A DNA stretch of 64,000 nt from Pseudophaeomoniella oleicola. Taxonomy: Eukaryota > Ascomycota > Eurotiomycetes > Phaeomoniellales > Phaeomoniellaceae. Shown piece after piece: positions 45,292-56,800 of the stretch. The stretch is from the NCBI GenBank assembly GCA_003868215.1, contig QWDQ01000018.1, forward strand, positions 364,186 through 428,185. Direction: 5' to 3'. Under the pieces are notes generated by a model, which was not told where the DNA came from, ran no database searches, and worked only from the letters and a program-made list of their open reading frames with translations. Position 1 is the first letter of the stretch. Every line of letters starts with the position of its first letter. Position numbers and translations under genes: made by a program.

Positions 45292-45907
45292 TGTTCATCC
45301 AAGTGTTATATGGGAAGAGTATTGAAGGCGTGTTTGTTGCTGGAAATACTGCCTCTGCCACCGTATCCGAAGGAATATATTTCCACGAAAGCAGAAATCA
45401 GCAGAGAGTAGGCCCTATGCAAATGCTACCAGCATCCACTGACTACCGCCCCAACAGTCAAATCAATGATGTTATCATGTACATATCAAATAGGCATACA
45501 ACGACTCTGCACCAAGTACTTCATAACCCCTTGTCGGCTTATAGGGGGGCCATACTAATAGGGATACTCCCAATGGTATGCGAATATCTGTCGGTAGCAC
45601 CTCGGAACAGAACGCGGAAATCAAGTGATTGTGGTTGGCGGGGACAGGGAAGTCAAACGTAATTTTCGGGCGGTGACTGGCAGAATTTCTCGACGAAACC
45701 TTCTCCGCCAAAACTTTTTTGTGATAAGTTACAGTAATTAGCAGGGCAAGCAGTTCCGGCTGCACTTCCTGTCGTCGTCGTCAACACCAGCTACGTTGTG
45801 GCTTTTGACTTCAAAAAGATACCCGTGCGCATCTGTACCAGTCACCTAGACGGCTAAGATTCTGGGAGGCCACAAGGGGCAGAATCGCCGCCTGAAGAAA
45901 CGCCACA
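45292..45907. promoter_or_regulatory. Divergent promoter of TYW3 and MAK16
   Basis: 616 bases separate the two start codons, which point away from each other. I see no clear TATA box or named motif. Co-regulation of the two RNA-metabolism genes is possible. Confidence 0.5.
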
Positions 45908-46959
45908 ATGGCGTCCGATGAAATCGTCTGGCAGGTGATAAACCAGCAATTCTGTTCATATAAGCTGAAGTAAGTGGCCTCTGAACTGACGCATTGATCG
46001 AGCCCGCGCCTTCTTACACATGCACCAGGACCACCAAAGAGCAAAACTTCTGTCGCAATGAATACAACGTGACCGGGTTCTGCAACCGTCAATCATGTCC
46101 CCTCGCAAACTCCCGTTATGCCACCGTTCGCTCTGACCCAGCCACCGGTCATCTCTATCTGTATATAAAAGTCCCTGAGCGAACCCATCTCCCTTCGAAA
46201 TGGTGGGAAAGAATTCGACTCTCATCCAACTACACGAAGGCCCTCGCACAGGTCGATGAGAAGCTGATATATTGGCCCAAATTCTTAATCCACAAATGCA
46301 AACAGAGACTTACACGTTTGACGCAAGTCGCAATCCGCATGCGCCGCCTAGCGAAGGAGGACGAAAGACTGGGCGAACGCACCGTTGCCAAATTAGCACC
46401 TAAGATACGCAGAAGAGAAGAAACCCGTGAACGCAAAGCCGAGGCTGCCGCGAAGGTGGAACGAGCGATCGAACGGGAATTGATAGAAAGGCTACGCAGT
46501 GGCGCTTACGGCGACCGACCTCTCAATGTTGAAGAAGGAGTCTGGAAGCGTGTAATGCGCGGACTCGAACGAGCCGAGAAAGGAGAAGAAGTAGAACTAC
46601 AAGAAGGCGAGGAAGAAGCAGAGGCCGAGCGAGAACTCGAATACGACGAAGAATCCGACGAAGAAGGCGTCGGAGAAGTCGAATACGTCTCCGATCTAGG
46701 CGAAGACGAAGAAGATATCGAAGACGAATTCGAAGACTGGCTCGGCGGAGAAAGCGCCGACGAGGACGAAGAGGATGAAGATGAAAACTCTGATGAAGAA
46801 CCTACAAGCGGCGACGAAGATGCCGATGACGCTGACGGGAAACCGGGCGCGAAGAGGAAGAGACCGACCGCACCGCCACCGAAGGCCAGGAAGAAGCCCG
46901 CCAGAGTCGAGATCGAGTATGAGACCGAGGGACCACAACGGGAAAGTTTGCTTGCATAA
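45908..46959 (+). CDS. MAK16: 60S ribosome assembly factor Mak16
   Basis: Two exons: 45908-45969 and 46029-46959, giving 330 residues. The 59-nt intron (GTAAGT...CTGAC...CCAG) sits after SYKLK. The protein starts [21 protein letters not shown] and contains [27 protein letters not shown], the cysteine-containing Mak16 core. [16 protein letters not shown] and [20 protein letters not shown] follow, all nearly identical to the family. A ribosomal L28e-like domain covers about residues 1-120. The C-terminal 100 residues are strongly acidic with a final basic patch ([17 protein letters not shown]), likely a nuclear localisation signal. In yeast it acts in the nucleolus in early pre-60S particles with Rpf1. 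Confidence 0.97.
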
Positions 46960-47364
46960 AGAGCAGCAGTCGGTGGTGGGTTTTAGGACATCCAGAAAAG
47001 GGAGGCCAGGACGGTTTTCACGAGTGTTGGAGTTATTGAACCTGGGACAAATTTAGATATGATATAACGGAGCAGCTTTGCTTTATAGCGAGACTAAGAT
47101 TAGCACACCAATTTTGATCAATGAACGCTGTCGCATTCTTCTACTTCTACTTCTAAAGCTCTATGCATGCATCTAGCTGTGCGTCTATGCGGTACAATCT
47201 GACCTGGTGCTCGTGGTCATCCTTGCACCGCACGACTATCAGCTCTTGTCTAGGTCTTTGTCCCGTCTACTCGTTGTCTATCGTTGTCCAAACAAACCCC
47301 GCTATACATGCTCACTCCTCCTGAAGAACGGTAAAAGGTACGAATGGTCTGATTATCCCACCAT
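46960..47364. other. Convergent 3' region
   Basis: About 400 bases between the convergent stops of MAK16 and the peroxiredoxin gene. No further gene seen. Confidence 0.6.
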
Positions 47365-48162
47365 TTACAATTGCTTCAAGATAGCGTCAGCGTCGCTGAC
47401 CTTGAGCTCCTGGAGCTCAGGCTCGATCTCGGCATAGGTGACCTTGCCGTGGTCGACGATGAGGGCAGCACGGTTAAGACGGCCGGCTGGCAAGAGCCAT
47501 CCAGCAGCCTCGGCGAACTTCAACTTGTCATCAGACAGGAAGAGCTATTTGAAAAAGCATCTGTTAGCTGGAGCCGCTACTAAAACACAAAGGGAGATCT
47601 CCAAAGAGAAAATGCGCGGGGAGACATACAATGTCGTTGTGCTTCACGCCGTTGGCCTTAGCCCAGCCGTCCATGACGTACGCATCGTTGTGAGCAACAA
47701 CAGCGACGACATCGACACCCTTCTTCTTGATTTCCTGCAGCTTTTCGATGTAACTTGGAAGATGGCGTGCAGAGCAGGTTGGTGTGAAGGCACCTGTACA
47801 GACACATGTTAGCGTTCGATTGCGGAGTAGGATTCAAAGCCGTCAAATCATGAGATTCATCTGTGCGCACAAGTTCCCTTGCGGGAACTTCGAGGAGACT
47901 ACCAGTAAATCGACGAAAGCACAGGGTTACTAACCTGGAAGGGAGAAGACGACGGCCTTCTTAGTCTTCCATTCCTTGGAAGCGTTGTAGGCGATTGGAA
48001 TACCGCAGACGTGGAAATCCTCGGCCTCCTCGGTGTAAGGGACGTAGCTACGCAGCCAATCTGTCAGCACGAGTTCCTCAGCGGAAAGGGGGGCCCATCA
48101 GATAGGACATACGTGAAGGTGATGTCTTCTGGGAAGCTGTCTCCGGACTTGATCTCAGGCAT
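47365..48162 (-). CDS. Asp f 3-like thiol peroxidase (AhpC/TSA family, Prx5 type)
   Basis: Four exons: 48162-48113, 48047-47935, 47793-47630 and 47544-47365, giving 168 residues, the usual length of this family. Introns are 65, 141 and 85 nt. The peroxidatic Cys is C61 in [12 protein letters not shown]; a second Cys, C31 in HVCGIPI, sits where Asp f 3-type enzymes have their partner. LFLSDD, the GR and [14 protein letters not shown] are family motifs. The enzyme reduces hydrogen peroxide and alkyl hydroperoxides using thioredoxin, in the cytosol or peroxisome; the last residues KQL are at most a poor peroxisome signal. Homologues are well known as fungal allergens. I assign no gene symbol because the naming differs between species. 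Confidence 0.95.
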
Positions 48163-49741
48163 TGTGACGGTAGTTTATATTGATTTATAGCGATGAGCGT
48201 GGTAGGTTGTTGGATGTGGGAGGAGAGAATTGATCTCTTTGAAGGACGGTGGATGAATTGACTTGTATGGAAACGAGATTGAAAAGGAAAGACTTGAAGA
48301 CAAGATGAGACACGTTCTTATCTAGCCACGGTGGTGGAGGGGCAGTAGACTTCGTGAAGAGCAGGTTAGGTTAATTCCAAATAGTCTTTCGGTGTCTTTC
48401 TACCAACGTCTCCAATTGCCCCTCCAATGCCCACCAAAGGCCACACTGCACACTCACAGTGTCGCAATTGACGAGGGCTCCAACATGGTGGATGCCCCGC
48501 TACAGTTGCCCAGGTTAGGCACAACAGTCCTTTGTCTCCGTGTGAACAGTACGGGAGATGGAGTATTTGGTGCGTCAATCTTCAAGGATTGCGGCATCGG
48601 ATCCCTCCACCAAGCCCCTAAAGCCCCTGGACAGCGTCGCGACAGACAGGTGCAAATCTTAACTCACCTATCATAATTGACGTGATCCCACCAATCTGAT
48701 AAGATCGTCCGAGTTGTTCGTCCGAAATATGATGACAGCGACGTATTGCACAAATTCTTCGTCCGGTCCGTTTTGTCACGACAGACTTGCATTATTCTCC
48801 TTACCATTGGCTCTGATTTAAATCGTACGACTCGGCTGGAGAGCAAATCGACAGTGCTCCTCGGCGTTTACTGTCGCGACAGCACCGAACATCGGTAATG
48901 GCTCTTCCACGCGCTATGATCACCCAGCCCTGGGGCCAAGGAAGAAGAAAACAAAACAACAGGCAAACACAAAGTGGATATACGTAGTAGATATAAGCAG
49001 ACGTCGTTTATATAAAAGTACCAAGAGACCCTCCTTCACCTTGGCTTATGATCCCTGCAGAATTCATTTATATTACATACATAGTAGTACCTTTGGCCCC
49101 TCCCGAATATGCTGTGAACATATTCAACCGCCATTTCATCCGCCTATGCAATGTCTCCCATGGCGCGGGGTCAGTCCAAAGTGTTCTTCGCGCCGCCCAA
49201 TGAGATCAATGGCAGTCCCCAATTAGCATGTTCAATGTGTTTCAGAGTCTATTCTGCATGACATGTTGGATCAGCTAAGTAGATCGAGGTAAAAGCAGCA
49301 GTTGACGTATTCGCCACGCCCGTTGGAAAGGTGGTCATGATGATCTGTTAAGTACATAATCGAGGTAAAAGCGGGGATCCAGGAACGTGGAACGTCTGGA
49401 GAGGCACGAGTCCATCGTAAGCCAAACAACCAGCAAATGAAACTCTGGAAGGAGAACAGCAATGCTATAGAAGTGATCGCTGTGAGTTGTAAGAGTATCA
49501 GCCGCGGCTACTACCTCGTCCTTCGAAATTGAAGCCGAGAACTCCGCGGGAACCTGTAGCAACTGTGGAAGACCACAAGGGTTCAGAACCGAGGAGTACC
49601 GTATCGATAGCTTATTATCTTACACCCTCTGTTTCTCGTTGGATCTCTGTCATTGATCAAAGAGAGTCTGCAAATCTGCCCGCGACGCCAACAATCGAGA
49701 AGTGAAGTCTCCCACTTCTCTCTGTCACCACCAACTTCCAC
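48163..49741. other. Intergenic, no gene seen
   Basis: Divergent region of about 1.6 kb between the peroxiredoxin gene (minus) and the DUF1348 gene (plus). Several short open stretches occur on both strands, none supported. Confidence 0.5.
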
Positions 49742-50434
49742 ATGGCCACGCTCAAACCGCCGTTCACATTCACAACCGCAACCCAAAAACTCAAAGCCGC
49801 CCAATCCCTCTGGACCTCCCAATCGCCCACCTCCATCGCCAAAGCCTACACCGCGGACACCGTCTGGCGGAATCGCGACCGCTTCATCCGCGGCACCGAC
49901 GAGGTCGAGCGATTCCTGACGTACAAATGGAACAAGGAAGCCAATTACCAATTACGGAAGGAGCTGTTTGCATTCGAGAACCGCAAGATCGGTGGCGGGA
50001 AGGGAGAAGAAGGAGAAAGGTGGGAAGGAAGAATTGCGGTGCAGTTTTGGTACGAGTATCAGGATGGGGAGGATGGGATGAAGTGGAAACGATGTTACGG
50101 GCTGGAGGACTGGACGTTTGATGAAAAGGTGAGCTTCACCTCCACTCATCTATACATATTATCCCCTTCTGTCCAACCTTCTCAACTCCCTCCTACCACA
50201 ACTTCTACTTGCATTTACCTTCTATATCAACGACACTGGTGTTGGACCGACTCGAGACTAACAGATTTTGGATAGGATGGCGGCAAAATGAGAAAAAGGC
50301 AGATGTCAGCATCAGACATCGTACTGGGCAGTAATGGTGATGGGATCGCTGTGCCAGAAGAAGGGATTGAGGGGAGATGGTTTGTCGAAGGCGTGGATGT
50401 CGACAAGGTCGAGTTGACCGATCAACATTACTGA
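49742..50434 (+). CDS. DUF1348 / NTF2-like superfamily protein
   Basis: Two exons: 49742-50128 and 50276-50434, giving 181 residues. The intron is 147 nt (GTGAGC...GACTAAC...GGATAG). The nearer AG after GACTAACAG leads to a stop within nine codons, so the second AG is the one used in the coding form. Residues 10-130 form a SnoaL/NTF2-like cone fold: AYTADTVWRNRDRFIRG, VERFLTYKWNKEANYQLRKELF, AVQFWYEYQD and the ending LEDWTFDEK, all hallmarks of DUF1348. The final segment GRWFVEGVDVDKVEL is also conserved. Such proteins are small, cytosolic and of unclear biochemical role. A Gly/Glu insertion (GGGKGEEGERW) is species-specific. Confidence 0.93.
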
Positions 50435-50581
50435 CAGATAGGAAGTGCTTATACTGCACTACCGAGGATCACGAGGGGGTGAGGGATACGTGTTGAACAT
50501 TCATATATGCATAGATATACATTGATAGCCGCAATCAATAAAAAGGAGAGGCATTTAGATTACTGAGTTGTCGTTAATGTA

Positions 50582-51991
50582 TCACAACTCAATAGACCAC
50601 TCATCATCCTCAACAATATACGGCTCAAGCCTCTCTTTCAAAGCCTCCACGCTTAGCTCTCCTTCCATCTCATCGAATGACCCAGGCTCTTTCGGTGGAA
50701 TCAGCACACTGCTAAGAACGTGAATGACTCCATCTTTGGCAAGTCCGTCTGTAATAGCCACGCGATTGAAGCCGTTGATCTTGATTTCAACAAAGCGGCC
50801 AAACCGGCCGACATCGATAGAGAGTGACTTTCCGTGCAATGCTGTTGGTAGGTCAACGTGGTAACGACCTTTAGGAATCTGGTGGACGCTCCGAGTCTCG
50901 GTCTCTTCGCCTTTGTAAAAGGCATCAGAATACAAAGTGAAGTCGGGGACGAGATGGTACTCGAGCAAAGCTTTGAGATACTTCTCGCCGAACCTACTAA
51001 AGAGAAAGGCATTGATCTTCGGACCAAGACGTCTGAAAGCACTGTTAGTCGGAGCGAAGATAGTCCCTCCAGTATGCAGCGAAGTATCATTCATTTTTAA
51101 CCCAATCCCAGTTTTGAACAGAGCCAGATCCAGTGTACTGAATTCCCCTGGCAGTAATTTTAGGATGTCAATGACTTTTGGTGGAGGTAGGAGGATAGTA
51201 TCAATGCCATGAATGACACCGTTAGTGGCAAAGATATCGACGGCAACGATTCTCGAAAAGAAATTGATGGTTAGCCCCTTTAGACTGATTTGAGTGCTAA
51301 GCCTTTGTGGCTCATCACCAAGCGCCGGTGATTTATACAGTGTCGGAATGGTCCGAGTGACGAGCACACGCCCTGCAGGATAGAAGTCTGACGAGACGTG
51401 ATACGAAAGCAGCTTCTTAAGATCATCCTTCGATGGTTTGGGATGATGCTTTGGTATCTTCTTAAACGCTTTGTCAGTTGGGGCAAATAGTGTGTAGTTC
51501 GCAGCAGTGCCATTCAAAAGCTCCACGAGGTCTGGGTAATCGTCAACCAATTTGGCAAGGATGGTGGTATACTTGCTCTTCGAAATGAGTTGATACACCG
51601 TTTCGTTAGGCTTATGATGATGAGACGGGTGATGTGAAGGCTTTCCATGAGGGGTCTTGTCGAGTGGAAAGTCGAGAGTCTCGGATGTCGTGTCCGCAGA
51701 CTCGATCCAGGACTGATGATCGAAAGCTTCCTCAAATTTCTTTCCAGCCGCGCTGCTCTTGTCCAGAGCATAATCTACGGCGTCGCTGAATTTGTGGCGC
51801 GCACATCCAAATGCTTCCAAAACATTTTCTTCGAGGTCATGCCACTTCTGGGACGGCGAGAGTACGGGTTCGACCGATTCCTCAATATTGGACTTGTGCT
51901 CTTCGATGGAAATGGAGCTCATCGTCTCCTGATCCGGGATGACGAAGGTTGCGCCTAGCAAGGCGAAGGGAAGGATATCGAGCAGCTTCAT
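50582..51991 (-). CDS. Secreted protein with two fasciclin (FAS1) domains
   Basis: A single exon of 469 residues; the frame is open upstream but the first ATG is at 51991. A hydrophobic N-terminus (MKLLDILPFALLGATFVI) is a likely signal peptide. A linker with a His/Pro-rich patch (KPSHHPSHHHKPNE) leads to FAS1 domain 1 at about residues 125-265 (YTLFAPTDKAFKKIPKH, LLSYHVS, TNGVIHGIDTILLPP). FAS1 domain 2 covers about 266-440 (TIFAPTNSAFRRLG, LLEYHLVPDFTLYSD, KDGVIHVLSSVLIPP). There are N-glycosylation sequons such as NGT and NDT. FAS1 proteins mediate adhesion or matrix contacts at the cell surface. No C-terminal GPI-type hydrophobic tail is present, so it is probably secreted or vacuolar. 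TATATA occurs about 52 bp upstream. Confidence 0.93.
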   Translation of the reverse strand: MKLLDILPFALLGATFVIPDQETMSSISIEEHKSNIEESVEPVLSPSQKWHDLEENVLEAFGCARHKFSDAVDYALDKSSAAGKKFEEAFDHQSWIESADTTSETLDFPLDKTPHGKPSHHPSHHHKPNETVYQLISKSKYTTILAKLVDDYPDLVELLNGTAANYTLFAPTDKAFKKIPKHHPKPSKDDLKKLLSYHVSSDFYPAGRVLVTRTIPTLYKSPALGDEPQRLSTQISLKGLTINFFSRIVAVDIFATNGVIHGIDTILLPPPKVIDILKLLPGEFSTLDLALFKTGIGLKMNDTSLHTGGTIFAPTNSAFRRLGPKINAFLFSRFGEKYLKALLEYHLVPDFTLYSDAFYKGEETETRSVHQIPKGRYHVDLPTALHGKSLSIDVGRFGRFVEIKINGFNRVAITDGLAKDGVIHVLSSVLIPPKEPGSFDEMEGELSVEALKERLEPYIVEDDEWSIEL

Positions 51992-53875
51992 GATGAATGG
52001 ACCTCGCACACGCTCTTACATGAGAGAGTTATGGAATTCCTGTATATACGACTGTTGATTAGTGATCGAGTCTCAGATGCCACGTAGGCTTTCTCTCCTC
52101 TCTCAGCCATCAAAGGAATCGAGCTTACTCTTGGAGCCCAGATGCTGCACAAGATGTTTGATATAGCAAATGTCAGCCAGCAACAAGGTCTTTAGGTTGT
52201 GAAAGGAACCAGATAATTACAAGGAAATGAGAGATGAAACGAGAGAATCAAGGCAGCCATATTATACTAAGAATGACTGTACTCGTCATCCAACTTACTG
52301 TGTCAGCCTTTTTGCCGTTTGCACGGATTGTTCACCTCGTCATCATAGATCGGTGGGAAAACCAATGAGAAGGATCATTTATCAGGAGACTTTCCCCAGA
52401 TCCGACAATACACGGATACTTACAGACCCGCGTTCCACTATGCGCAAAGCGGCAAGTCGGCCCTTGGTCTCCGTGTGTAAGGGAGTTCAACTGGACCCTT
52501 CGGCGTATAACATATAATGCATAATTGAAGCCATTTCAAGAACCAGTGCACAGAAATGGGTAAGGAAATGTGTGAAGATGAAATAACTGCTTCTGCATGT
52601 TGAGATACTATTCATAGGTAATCAAGGGATTGGGGGTCTTTACGTGCCTCGAGCGAGAAACGCGTGATGTTTGAGGGATCCACCCGAGGAATGAAGGTTC
52701 TGGAGTACTAACCTCTATGAACATTTCTCAGCGGGCACCCAGGTCCACGACACGGCGACGAGGGCCTTGAACCATCAAATGTGAGACTCGACGACTTGAT
52801 TTCAGAGCGATGAAGATGAGGGAAGAGAGATCATTGATAGGTGAGACGTAACGCTGCTCGCAGATATTGGGGCATACCAGGAACTGCTCAAAAGATATAT
52901 AGAGCATTATCCAAGGCAATCTACATGATGGATAAGCCGTGGGCAAGCAGTAAAGACAGAGAGAGGAATTATCTCAGTGGGAGGAGAACCGGAAAGAGCA
53001 GGTAAACCTGGGACGATTATCGCAGTTGCCAGGATCTACATCTCCTTGGTTGGCGTGTGTTGATGGTGAAGAAAGAGGTGCCACAACAGTTCCGTGCAGA
53101 CCGTGTCAGTACCTAACCCATCTCTCAAATGAAGAAACAGTCTTTCCACCCGTTGGCGCTTTTTGGAAACTGAAAAGACAATCATGCACTACTTGTACCA
53201 TTTTCTTCGTGTTGTGATAACGGAGTTTGGAAACTGTACTTGGGTGTAACTTAGTCACATTCCTCATTCCCAACCCTCATTTGGTATTGGATCCAATCCG
53301 CAGCATTCTGATACCGAAGAGTCCGACCGCGACAGTAAACACTCTTACTTTCTGACACCTTCAAGACTCTTTGATCTCAATATCTCAGCACCCAACCGCC
53401 TACACGGCAGCTTCACGCTCGAAGATAGTCACTCATTTTCCAGTCACTCGTTTGATCACTCGCTTCTTTTATTGTTTATCCTTCTGATTACATCCAATCG
53501 TTAACTGGCATACTGATCTCATAATCTCTGTTAGTCTTCCTTTTCACGCGAAACACTGTCGAGTCCCGCGAGTCGTTTGGCAGACGAGCCGAAGGTCGCA
53601 GCCGATATCAACCAATTGGAACAGTACTTGACCGATAACCTCAGAGGATCTTTCAAATTTCCACCTGACACACTCCAGACCCTGGGGGACTTCTGCCAGT
53701 CATTCCACTAAGCATCTGCTTTGGAGACAAGGACGGATAGTGGTTTCTTCGATTCTAGGCTTTCTACAGCCGGTATATTTTTCAACAATCACATTACATG
53801 ATCATCATCGAGTATATACAGGGCAGCTGCAGGTGACGGAACTGCTGGCTCATACGTCTCGCGGAGCGTAGCGGG
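51992..53875. other. Divergent region, FAS1 gene to kinase gene
   Basis: About 1.9 kb. The kinase side probably holds a long 5' leader. A coding-like open stretch of 58 codons after an acceptor-like site lies at 53535-53711 (see findings). Nothing else supported. Confidence 0.45.
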
Positions 53876-56800
53876 ATGGAACCTTTTACGCCTCCTCATG
53901 GCACCTATCACAGAAGGGCCGTGTTGGCAGACAAGACATCTCAAGCGATCAATGGATCGCCACAACCACATACGGTAGATGCGCTAAGGGATTCGACCTT
54001 GCTACCACACCATGAGTCTCTCAAGCCTGAAGGGAACCTGGCCAGACATACGCGATCTGGTTCTCCTACTCACCCAATCGTTGAGAACAAACGTCTCTCC
54101 GTTATTGCGAATGACAGCCAACCAAACTCGAACAGGAACTCTGCCATCTCTACGACCTCAACAGCTTCAGGTGGGAAGTCAAGAAGAAAGACCCATGTAG
54201 GACCATGGCAGCTGGGGCGTACCTTAGGGAAAGGGGCTACTGGGCGGGTTCGCTTAGCCAAGCATAAAGTGACAGGACAGGCTGCCGCTATCAAGATTGT
54301 TTCAAAGAAGTCTGCAGCCCTAGTTCAAAGCGCCAGTATGGCTCAGATGGAGAAAGAGGTAGTGATGCCGCCCACGGCTGCCGGTTTCCGGTTGATGCCC
54401 TTCGGTATTGAAAGAGAAGTTGTCATTATGAAACTGATTGAACATCCTAATGTCATCAATTTATATGATGTATGGGAGAATCGCGGAGAACTGTATGCTA
54501 TGCATTTCGCTAAACTCAGGTCCACCGCTAACATCTGACTCAGATATCTTGTGCTTGAGTATGTCGAAGGCGGTGAACTCTTCGACTACGTTTCCTGCTA
54601 TGGAGCACTGCCAGAAGAGGAAGCCGTCCGTCTGTTTCGCCAGATTATTGCTGGACTATCATACTGTCATCGCTTTAATATATGTCACCGTGACCTTAAA
54701 CCGGAGAACATTCTACTCGACTCGAATCGCAATATCAAGCTTGCCGACTTTGGTATGGCAGCTCTTCAACCAGCGGGCCATCTTCTAAATACCTCATGTG
54801 GTAGTCCTCATTACGCTGCCCCTGAAATCATATATGGGAGAAAGTATAGGGGAGACAAGGCCGACATTTGGAGTGTCGGGATCATTCTCTTTGCCATGCT
54901 CAATGGCTTTCTTCCATTCGATGGAGGCGACGTACATTCTACTCTTCGCCTAGTGAAGAAGGGTGAATACTACCTGCCACCATCACTGAGCCCCGAAGCA
55001 GCGGATCTCATACAACGGATTTTACAGAAGCGGCCTGAGGACCGTATTAGTATGAATGGAATTTGGCAACATCCTTTGCTTAAGAAATACGAGAGATTTC
55101 ATAGTATCGGCCCTGATGGAACGGTAGTTGGGCCACCCCCAGCTTTGACCGCCAATGATTGCGGGCGTCCAGTGACGCGGCGATCAGAAATTGATCCAGA
55201 GTTGTTGAGGAATCTACAAGTCCTGTGGTATGGAGTAAAACAGGAAGAACTTGCTGCAAGATTACTGAGCGAAGAACCCAATCATGAAAAGCTCTTTTAT
55301 AAAGCCTTGATGCGATTTCGTGAAGAGCAATTGGAAAACTACCAAGGCCAACCATTGGAATATTCAGCAAGTGATTATCACCATATCTCCAAGCCAACCC
55401 CCAAACCTGCTGCCAAACGAGCGTCTGTCTCCCAAGCACGAGGACATCAACGCAGGAGGTCCCAGTTCTCAATTGTTAGCGATGATGGTCGAATGCGCGA
55501 CCACTACTACAAGGAACCTTCTGCGGCTGGCACCACCATCACTAATGAGAGCTATGACCCCTTCAGACCCTCGCGTAACCAGATGGCGGGACCTGAAGTA
55601 GAAGAGACAACCATCACAGTCCACGATGATAACGAGGCCGTTGAACAGCCGAAACCCTCTCAACCTGACGCTACTGTGGATGCGCATGTCGATAAGGAGC
55701 AGCGACCCGCTTCGAGTACGGCGCAGCAGATGGAGCCAGAGATACGGCCAATCCGTATTTCCCATGGTCCTGCTGTTTCAAGAACCTCCTTATCAAGCTC
55801 AAGGAGAATCGTCAGTGACGCTGTTATGCGACCGTCGACTAGCTATAAGCGACGTGTCAGTTTCTCGCACATCCGCCATCGGTCTACCGGAACACAATCA
55901 TCTCAATCGAAGGTCGCACACAGGCGGAGAGCTTCTACCATCGATAATAGTTCTCGCCCACCATCTCGCCATGACAATAGGCATAAGCCGAGCCCAAGTC
56001 ATAGTAGCCCAAGCTTGGCGGTTGATACTGCTCCGGCACCAAGCCCGCCTTCAGAGACCACACGTCAGCTCGAAATCAGAAAGCCCAGAGTCACAAGCAG
56101 CTACTGGAGGGAGGAAGCAAGGAAGGTCAGCCACGAGCTCGAAAAGATCTGCGAAGAAGCCTTCAACCGATCGTCAGTGTCTTCTGGTAGCGTAAATCAA
56201 ATACCTATGGACTCGCCTGCTACGACTGTCTCCATGGGAGACACCGCGGCATCCAGATCAACTTCCGCGAACGTCCTGATGAGTGACAGTATGAGGCGTC
56301 GAGCTCTACCAAAGCCTCCAACTGAGTCTCTAGGATCATTGACTTTACACGAGTTGGCAGAAACACGCCGACGCCTGATAGAGCATTGTGAAATGACCGG
56401 CTCGAGAGATATACCACCGTACATAGCAGGCGTCATCAGTCATCTCGACCGGTTGATGCAGCCTGAGATCACCGTTTCGGAGAGTGCTGATCGCCGTTCT
56501 GCGTCCGACCCATATCCCTCTACTAGCACTACGCCACGGTTGCCGTCTATTCTCGAGAGTAGTAACGTTCGTGACTCTGTCCAAAACATCATTGCAGAGA
56601 GTCGCAAAGATCAGACTTATCGGTCAGCATCTGACCCCCTCAGGACAAAACCGCTAGGACCACGGCCGGACAAGAAAACAATCCGTATCGTCGAGCCAGA
56701 AGCTCTGCCTTCCGTGGAGACCCCTGAGCCGTTGAGTATTCGCAAGCGGGGTACTACTCCTTACAACTCCTTACGTGGAGCTTCCACAGAATCAATCCCA

